Assembly (NCBI RefSeq): GCF_947172395.1
Contig: NC_069108.1
Coordinates: 3,325,501-3,389,500 of the forward strand
Reading direction: 5' to 3'
DNA length: 64,000 bases
Source: Bicyclus anynana
Taxonomy: Eukaryota; Arthropoda; Insecta; Lepidoptera; Nymphalidae
Shown here: positions 11,270 through 22,075 of the stretch, one piece after another
Layout of the letters: every line of letters begins with the position of its first letter
Numbering within the stretch: position 1 is the stretch's first letter
Program-made: the position numbers and the translations under genes
Notes under the pieces: generated by a model
What the model was told of the DNA's origin: nothing
Database searches by the model: none
The model's input: the letters and a program-made list of their open reading frames with translations, nothing else

Positions 11270-11838
11270 TAAATAAATTATTATTATTATCGACATTAAC
11301 ATGGTACGGCGCACATCACATAGGATAAAGAAAACCAAACAAAACCCTAAAAAAGTTAATGAAAAAATCTGGTTAATGAAAGTAGAGACTGAAATCGCCC
11401 GCTAAATTAAAAAAAAATAGAGTAAATTCTCAAAGATACAAGTGCAAATATTGGAAAAACTGAGTTGTGTAGGTAGTAATACATTCACAAACAAAAAATG
11501 TTAACAAATTATGATATTTTAATTTGTTTAGATGATTTTTTAAATTTGCCGGGCGATTTCAGTCTAATTTCATTAGTCAAACTCTATGACCTATGACTGG
11601 AAAGCCTTTAAAAGCCTAGTTTCTAGAGCCGTAAAACAAAGTAAAGAAAAATTAAAATGTCACTTGAGTTTTTTTTTCTTGTCTATTAATCTGTGAATGG
11701 TGTTCTGTGTCTGTGGCTTAATTTGACGTTTGTGGTCTGTGGTCTGTGGCCTTTGTTTTGTTTTGCAATTTGCATTTTGCATGAAAGTTATCTTAGAATT
11801 TTAAATTATTAAGTTTATCCAATAACCATTGCTGGAAA

Positions 11839-14800
11839 ATGGAAAAGAAAAAGGGTGCGACATATGGACAATGCAGATTTTGCTTATCCAACGGCTACCA
11901 TAAGGATATAATGAAAGAATACTATGTGAATGGAACACGGGAAGTTTACATCGACATTTTCATGGAATGTTTTAATTTATATGTATGTACACATAAATAA
12001 GACTTCTAATCATCTTTAATAATGTTTGTAATACTCAAATACAATATTGTAGATGATTTGCAATCTATAATCTGTTACTATACAAGGCAACCCGTAATGA
12101 CTGATCCATCAACAAACAGCTCAAATTATTTTCCAAAATTCACCTCCTAGGCAGTGGTGTGCACAAGGTTTATGACTAGGATATGCGTTATATGTACAAG
12201 TTATGTGTTTTTTTTATTTTGGATAGTTTTACTTTAGCTGAAATTTTTGTCCCCTTCCTCATCATCCTTCTGTTATAGAGTTTTGGCATATTTCAAGATT
12301 TTTACGTTGTAGTTTAGCTAAAGACCATATGTTAGGATGGTAGGATACATGAGTCAAACAGTCTTACTCTAGTTCTCATATTTATTACATTGTTTTTCAT
12401 AATTTTCTTCATACTCCAAAACTGGTTCAATTTTATATTATGAGGTAACCTTTGTGATGTAGAGGGTATTCTCACAGTAATGGGAACTATGCAGGTGTGT
12501 AGGGGTTTGTTTATGCTGACATACATTAATATTGTAACTATAGCATAGCGGAAAGCACACATATAACAGACACTTTTTTTTTTTTTTTTTATTATTATTA
12601 TTTACAAGTTAGCCTTTGACTACAATCTCACCTGATGGTAAGTGATGATGCAGTCTAAGATGGAAGCGGGCTAACTTGTTAGGAGGAGGATGAAAATCCA
12701 CACCCCTTTCGGTTTCTACACGGCATCGTACCGGAACGCTAAATCGCTTGGCGGTACGTCTTTGCCGGTAGGGTGGTAACTAGCCACGGCCGAAGCCTCC
12801 CACCAGCCAGACCTGGACAAATTTCCCTTCCTGTGGCTCACACTATTCTTTTGTTTGTAATATTTAACAATATATATCTTTCTGCACATAATAATAATAA
12901 GCCCTTTATTCTGTGTTAAGAAATTACAATTTTTATATACATTACATTTTGTGTTAATTTTTTTTTTAAAGAATGTTTCTTAACATAGGCCTCCAGCGAC
13001 TACCACTGATCTCTATCTAATGCGACCCTTCTCCAGTTTGGTCCTGCTGTGACTTTTAAGTCATCCTCCCATCTAAGGAACCATTTGCCCCCATTCCTTC
13101 TGCCATCTCTACGGTACCATTCCATCAACAGTCTGCTCCACTTCCCCACTGTGTCCCTTAGCATATGGCCTGTCCTCGTGTGTCTCATTAATAGCAATCC
13201 CAGATAATCAGCACATAGTTGTAAAGTTGCTAAAGGTGCTTCTGTGGGGGGTTGGCTAGTAATAAATAAATTATTTTTCCAGCTGTCCACGAACAATGTA
13301 CTCAGCACGCTGATCTGCTCGTCGTGCGTGCTGCGCCTGCGCGAGGCGAGCAGCTTCCGCAGCATGGTGGTGAGCACGGAGCAGCAGCTGCTGGCCACGC
13401 TCAACGAGAAGGACACCGTCTTCATCAATGGTACTGTGCTAGTTACTCACATTCTACCATAGCTGCTGGTGCAGACTACCTTAGATCTATACCTATATGT
13501 ATAAAGCTGAGCTCATCGTAGCATGAGAATTCGTAGTGCAGAGTGGACTCAGGGCTGATCCACTTCGTACTAATCACTGAGTACTAATCTCTGTAACAGA
13601 CAGAACAAAACACATAAATAATTGGATGAAAATGAGTGATTACAATTAAGTGATGATTCAAAAATCTGTCAAAACTGATACCTTGAACATTCAGTTTGAT
13701 TTTATCTTGATAAATATTTAAAAAAAATATGGAAATGTGTCTCTTAAATACCTTATAAGTTAATAATTATTAATAAATAATAATATTGTCCACAGTGGGT
13801 GACCTTCATGGGCTGGAGATTAAGGTGGAGCCCCCCGCAGTCAAGCTAGAGCCGGGCGACAGCGAGAGCGCCATCGACTGTGACTACACCTCTTACGAGG
13901 AAGCTGATGATATCGGTGAGTGCTTGTCACATGGTGGGGTTTCCACAACTAGAGGTCAAGGTGGATCCCCCCGCAGCATACATTGGTACTCTTATTGCAA
14001 AGTTTGGCTTATATTCTAGGTATGTGGTTGCCAAAACTACAGGCATAACTCCTAATTTACAAATATTCACAAAACAGTCGTCTCATATTGTGACCGTTTA
14101 AGGCACTTTAGATTTTTGACGCTCGATAAAAGAAGGGACTTATTAGATCTCACATTCTTATACAAATTACTGAGAAACCAGATAGACGCACCAAATCTTC
14201 TAAGCAAAATTAACTTTAGAGCACCTAGTAGATACCCTCGCAAAGCTATTACTTTACTTGTACCGCAACGCACTAGAACTGTTTTTGGCGCCTATTCTAC
14301 TATGCCCAGGCTATGTAAATTATATAATAATTAATAAAAATAATATAATGGTGCGTGCATGTCAAAGAGTTGAGTAAAAAGATGTTTGCTACTTTTGGCT
14401 CACTGAGACGTTTAAGATCATTTTTACCAATTCCTACTAAAGTTATGTTAGCACATTCTCTTCTTCTTTCGGTTTTAGATTATGCGGACGCGAGCTATCT
14501 AAATATAACTGAGGACCCACTCAATAAACTTGAGCGACTTCAAAATCTTGCTATTCGGTTCATATTTAGCCTACGCAAATATGACCATATTTCTGAATTC
14601 CGTCAGAAGCTCAAGTGGCTCCCTATTCGTCGTCGCCGGGATCTGCATGTACTTTCACTTTTGTACTGTGTGTTGTTTAATCCAAAATCTCCTGTGTATC
14701 TGAAGGAGAAATTTACGTTTCAGGGAGTGCAGCCTGAACTGAGACAGTGTCGATTACTAACTCTATGTTTACCCGTGCATAAGACGAAATTTTATAAACA

Positions 14801-17800
14801 TTCTTTCGTTGTGCAAGCCGTTAAGTTATGGAATGCTCTCCCTTTAAACATACGGCAATCAAAGACACTGGTCATTTTTAAAAATGCCGTAAAGACTCAT
14901 TATCTGGTGCAGTAAAGACGATCTGTATATATTATTTCTTTTCAATATAATGTATTTATTAGTATATTTTGATATGTATTTTATTCATTATTGTAGGTAT
15001 TTGTGTAATATTGTTTATGTATTAGGATGTAAATTATTTGTATGTATGTGTATTACTAATACTATGGTTATTTTTGTTTTACGCCACCTGCTGATGTCCT
15101 TAAGTTTTCCTAAACCGAAGGTTGCCTGGAAGAAATCGCTACTTAGCGATAAGGCCGCCTTTTGTATGCTGATCTCTTCTTAATTTGTTTTTTATTTCAC
15201 TTGTTTTTGTCTTTGTGGTGTGCAAATAAAGTATATTTATCTTATCTTTATCTTATAACGCACTTAGTCGGTCTATAGATATCCACAAAGACTCACCAAG
15301 GACATATCGCAGGTTAGTTTTGCTAGATTTGCTAAACTAATTTTTCTTTTTGTTTTTACCAATTCCATTTTATTTTTTGTATTATATAGTATATTCAAAT
15401 AGTAGTTGGAAAATGTTTCCTTTTCTTGTTACTGTAAAATGTATTTTTTTTTCTTATGTAAACTGATTTAATGTAATGTAATCGTCAATTTATTTTAATA
15501 TTACGGAAATGTGCATGCCGTGTCTACCTTCATTTGATTGTGCAGAGCCTTGTGTTTGTGTTTTTTTTAGATTGTATTCTTCCCATAAATGACCACTCAT
15601 CTATAGTATTGTTACGAACTAGAGTTCAAAGACTTGGTATGAAACACCTGGTGACTTTATTCCACTCCTTAATCCGACTATCAATATAATACTTACAAAC
15701 ATAGGCAATAGGCAACTCGCCTGCTGTACAAAACTAAGAAGATTTTTTGCATATATGACAGTTTAGATGCCTAGAAACATTTTTATTTGTGAAAATAATC
15801 TCGTAATTGTAATATTTTTATAAAACAGAATTGTATTTTTATCACGTCACCGCAAAAGCCAATGATAAACTATGACGTCATTCGCTACAAGGCATTGGTT
15901 TGTATTTCACATCACTGCAAACACCAATGACGCTGTTATCTCTATGAATGACGTCGTTGTGTTTCGGCGGCAAAAAATTTACGTAGATATTTTTTCATAT
16001 TTATACCTGTTGCGTATTTGTACATATGAAAATGATTCTAGACCATTCTGTGAACTTCTGCACGCGTATTGTTTATTCCATGAAATTCGACGAAAACAAA
16101 ATAACAAAATTTTGTAAATAACTCGATATAGGCAAGTGATTATGAACCTTATGTTTCTAGTAATAGGGTTCTCTGTACCAGTATAGCGAGAATGCGAACT
16201 TTCAGACGTACAAGCGACTGACGAGGAGCTGCAGGCGTGCGGTCGCGAGGCGGCGCTGCTGGCGCGCTTCTCCGCCAGCGAGTACCACCTGCCCACCAGG
16301 ATGAGCCTGTACTCCTCGCCGTGCCGGGGCTTCGCCGCGCACTTGGACATGTTGAGAGGTACGTTTTAGATGCTTACAATAATATTCTTGCAGACAAAGA
16401 GGGCGAAGGCGTAAATAATAATCACAAAAATTTCCGTCATCTCCTGTTCTGTGTTGGACTAATTATATCTTAACAATGCAACAAAGTCAAAGTACTTACA
16501 GTCCTACAAAAAATCTATACTATAGTGTGAACAAGTCGAACCCGACCTCCAACAGACTGTAGACTGAAGAGTTAAGTGCTTATATCAACATCCCTTACGG
16601 TACACAAATTGGTCCTTCGAGCCGGATAAAATCCTTCGACTATACTACAGCCTTTCTCGATGAATACTGTTTAACAACAAATAAATTAGAAATGAAGGTA
16701 GAAAATCATTTCATAACTTATTTATTTTAAATTATGTTTGGTTTGTTTAAAATATGTTATATAAAATTACCATTTATCATATCTAATTATTCTAAGCTTT
16801 TAAATCGAATTTATTTTCATTGATTTAAGAACAAGTTATTTATAATAATTATTAGGTCTGAAATGACTAGTGATTTATACCCTCATTTTAAATTTGTTTG
16901 TTGGTAAACAGTACTCGTCAAGAAAGGCTGTAGTCAAGGATTTTATCCGGCTCGAAGGACCAACTTGTGTATTGTATGGGATGGTGTTATAGGCACTTAA
17001 CTCTTTAGTCTACAGTGTTGGAGGACGGGTCTGACTTGTTCTCACTTTGGCTGGTGTAGGTCGCTGATTAACTGTTGAACTCCAAAAATGTCAACACACT
17101 TATTAAATAAAACACAAAAATCGTACGTGAAAAGTACGTAAATTAAATGCTTTGTGCTATTGGAACGCGGCTCGCACAACATCTTGCACTGCTGCGAAGT
17201 TTTGATCGACCAATAGCAAAACTCACTATAGGTTTTGCTTAGTATCTACAGCAAATTAATCCAATTAGAAAGATCATGTTTATTCAAACATTTTAACATA
17301 AAAATGAAAACGACTTGGAACACGTAGTTCAGTTATTTTGATTTTTAACACAAAATTACTAAACTGACTTGAAAATGAAATGGGGTCCAATCACTCTTTC
17401 AAAACAAAAAAGAATTTTTAAAATGGGTTAATAAATGACGAAGTTATGGAGGTAACAAACATTAAAAAAAACGCGTGGAATTGACAACCGACGTTAGTTT
17501 TTTTTTTTTTAAATGGTTAAAAATTCTTCCTCCAGATTGGTGCTTTGATTTTATTGCATTGTTAAGTTATAATTATTCTAGTACAGAACAATATTAACAA
17601 TCAATATGCGTCAAACGAAATGTATTCTCTGGTTTCAGGTAAAATAGTATTACCGAAAACCATAGAAGCATTACTGCAAGAAGAGCAAGAGAGAAGCGCC
17701 GGCGTGAAGGTCTACATCACCGAGAAGTTAGCCCACATACAGAACGCCTCAGTCATTCTAGAAAACTCCAATGTGACCCCCTTCAAGAGCAGAAACAAGT

Positions 17801-18777
17801 CAGGGTTCCCCTGCTTCTATTGCAGGAATATTTTCGAAAATTTGGACAAACTGAAAGAGCACCAGCAAACCAACCATCAGAAGTCGGAAATCAAGAAAGT
17901 TCTCGGAACATACGGAGCTGAATGCCTCATAGTTTACGTGGATATCACAAATTTGGCGTGTACATTATGTTTTGAACCCATCCAGAATATAAACGAACTG
18001 AAATCCCATCTAACCAAAGTGCACAACAAGAAATTCCACACAGAATACCCAGATAGGGTGATACCGTTCAAATTATCGACGAACAATGTCTACGAGTGCC
18101 AAGTCTGTGGTTTTAACTTCGAGACTTTTGGCTCAATAGAAAGGCACATGAACGTTCACTACAGGAACTGCGTTTGCAGCCAATGCGGCACCGGCTTCGT
18201 CACCAAATACAGACTTAAAGTTCACGTAAAAAGCATGCACGTAGGCGGCAGTTTCCCATGCGAAATATGCAAGAAAGTGTACACAACCCAGCAAAAACAC
18301 AAAAACCACGTCGACACGGTCCACAAGATGGTGAAAAGGTTCAAATGTCCAAAATGTCCAGAACGTTTTACCGAATATTTCAGACGACAGAAGCATTTGG
18401 TCGAAGTCCACGGTGTAGCACCTCTGAGATACAAATGCAATGTGTGTGACAAGGCGTTTGAAAGACGATACACTCTATCGAGGCATATGAAGAGAGACCA
18501 TTTGGAAGAAAGGGATTTTCAGTGTCAGTTATGTGCGTACAAGTGTTTCACAAACGTTGAGTTGAGGGTTCACATGGTGAAACACAACGGGGAGAGGATT
18601 TTCGAGTGTTCAGTGTGCAAGAAGTCGTATGCGAGGAAGAAAACGTTGAAGGAACATATGCGGATACACAACAATGACAGGAGGTTTGCGTGCGCGGTGT
18701 GCGGTCAGACGTTCGTGCAAAAGTGCAGTTTGAAAGGGCATATTAAGACGCACCACGCGGAATACGCTCTGCCATAG
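11839..18777 (+). CDS. ZAD-C2H2 zinc finger protein 2 (5 exons, 567 aa)
   Basis: Probable nuclear DNA-binding regulator, related to the gene at 2742-7143. Exons 11839-11982, 13283-13430, 13796-13915, 16206-16358 and 17639-18777 join in phases 0,1,1,1 to give 568 codons with a TAG stop. Exon 1 has the first ZAD cysteines (CRFCLSNGY) and exon 2 the second pair (LICSSCVLRL). Exon 3 is acidic and includes EIKVEPPAVKLEP, a pattern seen as a SUMO-acceptor-like motif. Exon 4 is a GC-rich linker. Exon 5 carries ten C2H2 fingers. Fingers 1-9 pair one to one with those of the first gene, including the shared SYAR..LxEHM finger 9, and finger 10 is extra. Exons 2 and 4 are far richer in GC than the surrounding DNA. 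An additional small exon inside the long introns cannot be excluded. Confidence 0.87.
12575..12840 (-). mobile_element. SINE-A, 5' truncated
   Basis: Minus-strand copy with the poly(A)-like tail near 12575 and the body through 'gtaccggaacgctaaatcgc' and 'cagccagacctgg'. The tRNA-like head is missing. It lies in intron 1 of zinc finger gene 2. Confidence 0.85.
12965..13245 (-). mobile_element. LINE C-terminal fragment
   Basis: The minus frame encodes RHTRTGHMLRDTVGKWSR, then GKWFLRWEDDLKVTAGPNW, RRVALDRDQW and EAYV. This resembles the C-terminal end of RTE-like LINE proteins (R(W/P)xDDL...GxxWxxxAxDRxxWxxLEEAYV). The frame ends just before exon 2 of zinc finger gene 2, so the open frame across 13246-13428 is a shadow. 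Confidence 0.7.
14103..15255 (+). mobile_element. CR1/Daphne-like LINE 3' end (RT C-terminus and tail)
   Basis: The frame from about 14355 to 14915 encodes LSVLDYADASYLNITEDPL, LERLQNLAIRFIFSLRKYD, KLKWLPIRRRRDLHVLSLLY and LWNALPLNIR, the usual post-RT region of CR1-like LINEs. The untranslated tail has 'gaaatcgctacttagcgata', AATAAA and a TTATC repeat end. The 5' part at 14103-14340 is a related frame broken by stops. It lies in intron 3 of zinc finger gene 2, same strand. Confidence 0.87.
15256..16205. other. Zinc finger gene 2 intron 3, right part
   Basis: AT-rich DNA in which I recognise no element. Two TGACGTCA-like sites (about 15869 and 15949) lie in short duplicated text around 'aatgacg'. 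Nothing else is supported. Confidence 0.5.
16523..17045. mobile_element. Composite long inverted repeat containing MITE-B ends
   Basis: The outer arms 16523-16640 and 16935-17045 are imperfect reverse complements ('gaacaagtcgaacccgacct' against its inverse; 'ccttcgagccggataaaatcc' matches exactly). The inner arms are the MITE-B ends ('tactacagcctttct' near 16660; 'agaaaggctgtagt' near 16920), with the usual AT-rich core. Transcribed, it could fold into a long hairpin. It lies in intron 4 of zinc finger gene 2. Confidence 0.75.
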
Positions 18778-18815
18778 ACAATTGGAGTGACGCATTTCCA
18801 TAAATTATGTTGCGT

Positions 18816-19190
18816 TTTGAATAAACCATTGATTGCAAAAGTGGTCCAAATTGATCTCCAAGGGTCTACAGGAGTCTCTACGGAGGACCACGTTGGCGAG
18901 ACATGGTTCACGATTTGCATGCGGGGTTCCACAGAAATGTACTGTAACTAGCAAGTTTTAAAAGTGACCAGTTTTGAAGTTTTGAAAGTGACCAATAAAC
19001 CATTGATTGTTAAAGTGGTCCAGATAGCCCAGGGGTCTACGGGAGACTCAACGGAGGTCCGCAATGGCATGACACAAAAATCACGATTTGCATGCGGGGG
19101 TTCACGAAAATGTACATTGGGTCCACCGTAACCAGCAAGTTTATAAAGTGGTCAATGATAAAAAAAGTTTTGGAACCTCTGGAATAAACC
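18816..19190 (+). terminator. Zinc finger gene 2 poly(A) region, tandemly duplicated
   Basis: AATAAA at 18820 lies 43 bp after the stop. A diverged duplicate of about 170 bp (18989-19155 against 18816-18970) brings a second AATAAA near 18992, both followed by 'ccattgattg'. A third AATAAA sits near 19181. Confidence 0.65.
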
Positions 19191-19232
19191 TTGACTCTTT
19201 TAAAACTCACAGAAAGAATACTCTTTTAAAAC

Positions 19233-19335
19233 TAATAGAAGCGAATTTCTGACCTTGAAAACACAGAAGCGAATTGTTGACCTTGAAAGCACAGAAGCGA
19301 ATTTCTGACCTTGAAAGCACAGAAGCGAATTTTAG
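19233..19335. repeat. 33-bp tandem repeat, about 3 copies
   Basis: Unit 'agcgaatttctgaccttgaa' plus 'agcacaga', repeated with few changes. Confidence 0.85.
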
Positions 19336-19535
19336 GTCTCTTTGGCGGTAGTGGAATAAGTTTCTGCAAAAGACAACAAAGCCTGCTTTATGAAGTAGAA
19401 AAGTTTGTTAACTGGACGATTTTAGTCTATACTTTAATTAGTCAAACTAAGATATAATTATATGACTCCGAAAACTTTGGTGTTTTTTTTATTTTAAAAT
19501 ACAATATTTGCCTTCTCTTAAATATGACCAATACT

Positions 19536-20335
19536 AGCGGACCCGATAAAGCTTCGCTCAGACTTATGTGTACTTCTTCCCTATCTTTACTCCTACCCTA
19601 TCCTACCTCTACCTCTACCCATACTCCATACAAACTTCCATCCCCCAATTTAGGGAAGTGGGGCATAAGAAAGAGACAAAAAGTAGCCTATGTCACTCTC
19701 CATCCTTTCAGCTATCTCCACTTAAAAATCACTTCAATTCATTGCTCCGTTTTGCCGTGAAAGACGGATAAACAAACAGATAGACACACACACACTTTCA
19801 CATTTTTACTATTAGTATGGATGGATTCCCATTGCCCTCCAAGTAGTCAAAAATAATCTGACAGGAGTGGGTACGACAATCGAACCACCACCACCAGTCC
19901 AGCCCCATTACCGCTGAGCTATAGAGGCTTTTAATGTTAGGTTCGGATACGAATAGTATGTTGCGCCATCTATTGACATGATTTTACTACGCAACGGCTC
20001 GGATTCTAACAATCACGCCATCTATTGGCATAAGAGTGTCCCAACTAGGAAGTTTGGGTTTCGATTTGAATTGTCATGGATTTTGGAAAGTATCTATTGA
20101 ACCTATTTTAAAAATAAATATAAAAATAAGTCGGGTTTTCCTTCCTGATGCTATAACTCTAGAACGCACCAACCGACTTCCACGGTTTTGCATTCGTTGG
20201 AAAGGTCTCGGGCTCCGTGAGGTTTATAGCAAAGAAAATTCAGTAAAAGGTAGGGGTAGGGTAGGGGTAGCGTTGGGTAGTGGTAGTTGAAAGTTTACAT
20301 CGAGTGTCACGCGGACGAAGTCGCGGGCGTCCACT
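19536..20335. mobile_element. 'gcgggcgtcc' family repeat copies
   Basis: Starts at 'actagcggacccg' and ends at 'gaagtcgcgggcgtccacta', the two hallmark ends of this very frequent family. Inside are 'ctcgggctccgtgaggtttat', a short (TAGGGG)-type tract at 20250-20285 and unrelated text. The family looks non-autonomous. A Helitron-like or SINE origin is possible, but I cannot decide from the sequence. Confidence 0.65.
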
Positions 20336-20719
20336 AGTTCTAAATAACAATTGAAGTCGAGAATGTCATTCATCTTTTGTTATAAATATTCAAAAATCTA
20401 TAAAAAGGAGCCGTGTGTGGTCTTGAGGGATTTTTAGTATCTCGGACGCCTGATTTATTTTTGGTGGAAGTTTGGCTGTTGTTTAAATCAAATACATGTT
20501 ACTTAACGCAGTTTCTGTTACGAACGTCAGCACAGAGGTTTGAATTGGTGAGCTATTGTTTTAATCATTATTGTGATTAGGCTAGAATGGTTAGATTAAT
20601 GACGAATTTAGGAATAGGACAACATTGTAAGGTAAAATAAGGAAATAAAATAGGTATGTAATGTCTTTAGTATTTTCATTTCAAAATCAACTTGAATCAT
20701 TAGCTGTTTTTAAAACCTA

Positions 20720-21130
20720 AACTTTAAACACAGATTAACCAGAGTCTTTATAAGCAGCGTGCTGAAGCTGGTGTAACCCACAAAAAAAAACAAGTCACGT
20801 GTCTCCTTGACATCCGATAAACAAACTTTTTTCATAATTAACTTATTTCAAAATTTAACACTAACAACAATTACGTAAATTAATTTAATAATCAATAATA
20901 ACCAATAAAAAAATACTCTTATCTTATTCCTTAAGTTTTTGTGAACAGTTTATAAAATATCTAAAAACATAAGACGCCATTTTTCTTGAATAATATTAAA
21001 AATTACTGATGCGACGCTTCGTGTCTAATTGACTCGAGAATTTATTCCTTATCCTTTTTGTATTTGTGACGGGTACGACACAGTCGTATTCCGTGCGCTC
21101 CATCTGCCTATAATTGATTAATCTGTGCAT
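20720..21130. repeat. Family X, copy 2
   Basis: Matches 1630-1800 and 2340-2540 with the intervening segment deleted. Confidence 0.65.
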
Positions 21131-21135
21131 TTAAA

Positions 21136-22070
21136 ATTGAAACCTAAATCTATTATCTAACCACTCTGAATTAGTTATAAATAGTAATAAAATCATTTTA
21201 GATTGTTTAATTTGTTATTAATTAACTTATCTTTCTCCCTTTTTTAGATAAGATTAAACTGAGTAAAGTTATAGTTTCGAAATCGGTTTAGGTATTTTTT
21301 TATAATTGCTATTTCTATAAAATATAGGTAATTTTTCTGAAATAATAATGCAAATCGTGACGCAGGTATGATTTTATTTCCAAAAACGTGTACCACTATT
21401 GGCAAAACTAAACAAAACATGGCGGGCATTTATTAGACATAAAATATTTGTAATCAAAACAAAAAAAAATCTAACATATTGTTCGGAGGATAGTTATTCC
21501 TCGTTTTCAGCATAAAAAATATTAATAATTGTAATTTAAATATACTTACAGCTATTCTACAATTTTACATACACCTAGACAAGGCCTAAATTACTATTGA
21601 CTTTTGTAATTATGGTAATAAAAAAATGAAATATACGAAAAATATTTGTACTGTTAAAACATATTTTCAAATAAAAACTTTATTTCTATCACAAGAACTT
21701 AGTTATTTTTACAAATTTAAGTTTGAAAAAGAAAGATTTCTAACAGTTTTTTATTTACGATAAAGATGAGATTAAGAGAGTTATATTGTATTTTTTTTTT
21801 CCTACAAACAGACAAAGATCGTTGATTATACAGCCTAATGATTTATTGATTGCTTGATTTAATTTTTTCAACAGGACAGACAAAGTTCGGCGATTGTATT
21901 TCCTATTGATTTACTCGATTTTTAAGTGCACTATCTTTGCTTAACATCTCTATGGTTATGATAACTAAAGAAAATTAATTTGAAAAAAGAATGTTTTATT
22001 TTTAAAACGATAATAACAAAAGTGACGTATATTTTTTTTTTAACTACAATAAAAGGGCGTGGACTCTGGT
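21136..22070. other. Intergenic, AT-rich
   Basis: No gene or named repeat seen. The minus-strand AATAAA at 22000-21995 is the likely poly(A) signal of the ferritin heavy chain gene, 76 bp after its stop. Confidence 0.6.
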
Positions 22071-22075
22071 CCTTC

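Noticed and set aside
13000..13428. 142-codon minus-strand frame as a gene
   Set aside because: The right part is antisense to exon 2 of zinc finger gene 2 and the left part is a LINE C-terminus.
16237..16473. Plus-strand frame rich in Arg and Ala (also 13324-13521, 37529-37747 minus, 38374-38742)
   Set aside because: Out-of-frame shadows of GC-rich real exons of zinc finger gene 2 and the ferritin light chain.
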